DNA from: Agrocybe praecox
Lineage: Eukaryota; Basidiomycota; Agaricomycetes; Agaricales; Agrocybaceae
Assembly (NCBI GenBank): GCA_964017145.1
Contig: OZ024845.1
Coordinates: 3,038,001-3,102,000 of the forward strand
DNA: 64,000 nucleotides
Direction of reading: 5' to 3'
The notes beneath the pieces are model-generated. The model saw only the letters and a list, made by a program, of their open reading frames with translations. It was not told the DNA's origin and searched no databases. Positions 61,316-64,000 of this stretch are shown one piece after another. Both the position numbers and the translations under genes were made by a program. How positions within the stretch are numbered: the stretch's first letter is position 1; each line of letters opens with the position of its first letter.

Positions 61316-61540
61316 TTAGTTGGATACCTTGGTCCTCCTACCATAAAGACAAAGATGGTGACGTTGAGAACTTCCTTCATTGATGATGTTATTCAATTGC
61401 AAAATAAGGAACCGTACATACAAACCGCATCCAAGGAAGAATATAACACCGTTGATGAGCGCGCACGGAATCCAAACGCGAAATTCGAACAAGTCCGCTA
61501 CTATGGCACAGCCACATCCGGATTTGGACGTACGCATCAA
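61316..61540 (-). pseudogene. Possible membrane-protein exon fragment
   Basis: The frame contains FRVWIPCALINGVIFFLGCG, a hydrophobic segment resembling a transmembrane exon of the DUF6533 type. Only one helix is visible and no neighbouring exon is convincing, so it may be a relic of a second copy or a chance frame. Confidence 0.25.
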
Positions 61541-64000
61541 CGCCCATCACACGCTTTATCTGGCGCATCGCACCCTGATCCCCCGAAGTCTCTGGACTGT
61601 TGCTCTGGTCTACATTTCATTCCTTTCCTTTTTCTTCCTTTAATTTAATTGTATTACTCATACACCTCCTCATATGGCTTCTTTCGAGTTAAATTCCGAC
61701 GGCACAGGCAAAATCGGCACTCGGAAAATTCCGGACACCATCAAAATTGTGGACTTGGTCGTTTCAACACACCGTGCATCATATGGAGGCATCACCAGAC
61801 CTGTTAAAAATCAGGAAAATTCAGTTCATGATCTCCATTATATCTAATATTTTACTTGGCTACTCTTTCATCATTTTGATATTTCTTAGCTCTTGTTATT
61901 GTTTCAAATTCGCTTTTATGTACATTATATAAAAAAATTTAAATACTACATGTATACAACAGAATAAAATAAGTTTTCCCCTTCGCTTTTGTCTCCCTCG
62001 TATCGTTTAGCGTCCAGGACGGTTCGAAGCTTTTGGTAGCTTACGTTCTGTGAAGGATTTTTGTGTGTTTGTTTTGTTTTGTTTTGTTTTGTTTCGCTTT
62101 TCGTCGTTTGTGCTCGTCTTGTTGGTGAGAAGCCACGGGAAGCGCACTCTCTTATTTACGCCTATATCACACTTGTTGGGGTATCACCGTCTCCCACAAA
62201 TATCATAAGGGTGGGTTTACCGTTCAATTAAGCTCTCTCTGAAAAGCCAAACAGAAAATGACTTTTGGCATTGGAAATCTGCACGCTCATATATAGTAGG
62301 CTATCTAAATATCGGACGCGCCTGTTGGTTGGGAATTGGGTTATGCCGAGTTCGCCTTCTTGAAGAGAGTGCTTTATATACTAAGTACTCTGGTTAATTC
62401 AAGTCTCCAATTTTATCCTAGTTGTTTCGGGCTAAGAATAAGAATTATTTGCACCGATTATCAACGAGATCGAAATATGGTTCCGAATTGGGTTAGAGCT
62501 AGTAGGGTTAGGGCAGGGCTGTCCGTGCGTAAGTTTTGTTTAAGGTAAGTAGGCGTCACCGGGAACCAGCACCTTTATGTAATCATATTACATATGTAAG
62601 CGCCAAGAGCGGCAATATCTGCCCTCCCGAAAATAAAGAAATGAAAGTCCATCCCAACGTGATTTTGAGCACAAAATAAAAAAATGAGTAAATCCTGATT
62701 TTTTTTTGGAAGCAAAGTATGAATACCTAAATGTTATAAAGTATTCTTTTAGCGTTGTTCGATGAATGAAGTGACTCTCTTGAGTCTTGATCTTATCTTG
62801 ATCTTATCAGAGCATGTGATGGACGTTTCTAGATAAATCAATCACGTGGATGTATTACATAAGCGGTAAAATGTAAGGTCAAAAAATTTGAATGTAAGAA
62901 TGATCCCTAGGAATCAAAAGTGGTATTAAAAATATGTGGTGATAGTTATTGAGTGTAATGATGCGCTCCTAACAAGGAAGCGATGACCAAGCGACAAGTC
63001 AAATGAGATCCATTACACTGCGTTGATGTCGTAAAGAGAGTTGACGAAGGGGAAAACTAGCTACTTATATAGGATTTACAATAGGAGGCTAGTTAATGTG
63101 AAACTAAATGATAATGGTTTTGAAATAATACTGAACTAGGAAAAATTAAAGAAAGAATAAAAATAGAACGAGATTAGATAAGATAAGTCGGAGGGAATTC
63201 ATGACACATGCGCCGCGCCAAGGGTCAAGACTCTACCGCATTGGGGAGAAAAAGGGTTGGTAAAAAATCCGAAATGATTTTGTTGGGAAAAACAACTACA
63301 AATAGCCCACAGCCTAATGCGGTGTTGCGCCTCCCCACTAAGTGAACGTAATCTGGAGTACGCGACGCGTGACTTGAAGCTTGAATCTTGATCGGCATCA
63401 CATGACCACGGTTTGATTCGGCCAGATGCGAATGGCTTCCGGTTTGTGACTTGAAGCTTCTTGCCTTTTCAATCGTCCTTCCAAGTGCTAAGTCAAGCAC
63501 TTCTGGCATCCAAAACGCGGTGTATTAGTTATTCTTCAATGATGAAACATCTGGAGAAATCGATACTGTTCTCACGATTCAGAGGTATGTCAATTTTACG
63601 AGCACAAGAAACTAGGAGCTGAAAGCACTGGAAATAGATATCTAGGGGCGAAGGTGCCAATTCTAGTTTCAGGGAAATGACTCGATTCAACTCTGCTATG
63701 ATATCCAGCTTATGTTGACTTAGTCTCTACGCGTACGGCCGTCCGATGTCGACGTTACTTGTCGTGGTGCTGTATAGTGAAGTGATTTTCGGTTGCGTTC
63801 TATCCACTTTCAATACCCACTAAACGAATTTAGATGAAGAACATCCACACGTTTCGGATAGGTTTCGGAAGCCGACAGTTCTTGAGCGACGGCCTCGGCC
63901 AACAATCAGAATACGAACCGGCATCAGTGTTCTTCTTGTCTGTATTTAACCGGTACGTTGCATCTAAAAATAAGAAGATATGATTCAGAACAGTACCAGG
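61541..64000. other. Right end of the window, no clear gene
   Basis: A TTTTG microsatellite lies at about 62066-62095. The rest is AT-rich to about 63200, then of mixed composition. Frames up to 97 codons have no recognised domain. I looked for LTR ends and found none convincing. Confidence 0.35.

Noticed and set aside
62700..63520. LTR-retrotransposon end
   Set aside because: Composition and some short repeats looked LTR-like, but I found no TG..CA-bounded direct repeats, primer-binding site or protein domain.

Overview
This window looks like a gene-poor, repeat-rich stretch of a mushroom-forming basidiomycete genome (Agaricomycetes is the best guess; I cannot name genus or species). The evidence is 48-65 bp introns with GT..AG ends, NACHT-WD40 receptors (one with a C2-like N-terminus), a DUF6533 seven-helix protein, an Agaricomycete-type G-domain GTPase, and relics of fungal chitin deacetylase and cystathionine gamma-synthase.

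Layout. Positions 1-3265 are the left arm of a diverged inverted segmental duplication whose right arm is about 24570-27145. Each arm carries the 5' end of a STAND/NLR gene reading away from the other arm. The left gene runs off the window; the right one (NLR-1, 26721-31470, 1495 codons) is complete. The left arm also carries a 718-bp tRNA-derived SINE with a 13-bp target-site duplication, and the right arm preserves the empty site. From 3.5 to 13 kb the sequence is nested repeats: an array of intron-like units, a repeat split by a non-autonomous hAT-like element, and a cystathionine gamma-synthase fragment. At 13597-18915 lies a multi-exon G-domain GTPase gene. One of its introns is filled by about 36 copies of a 72-bp unit, each carrying a splice donor and acceptor signals, interrupted by a 358-bp MITE. 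A chitin deacetylase pseudogene follows at 19.6-20.6 kb, then degenerate repeats.

From 31.9 to 42 kb the sequence is again repeats, including a second hAT-like element (35007-36552) that shares its core with the first but has different subterminal repeats, and a third inverted-repeat element (40462-41318). NLR-2 (43162-48222, minus strand, ten exons, 1521 codons) has a C2-like N-terminus, a NACHT domain and 12 nearly identical WD40 repeats, including a recent 504-bp internal duplication. From 48.4 to 55.8 kb there are two further cystathionine gamma-synthase pieces separated by repeats, and a pseudogene of a fungal family with a PD-(D/E)XK-like signature. A DUF6533 membrane protein gene lies at about 58.2-60.2 kb, and the last 4 kb hold little I can identify.

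How the genes may work together (inference): two or three STAND receptors, one with a fast-evolving WD40 sensor array, suggest an accessory innate-immunity or allorecognition region kept in flux by transposons. Housekeeping-type genes appear only as decayed fragments. Exon coordinates for the two NLR genes and for most of the GTPase gene were worked out by hand and are phase-consistent; other boundaries are approximate.
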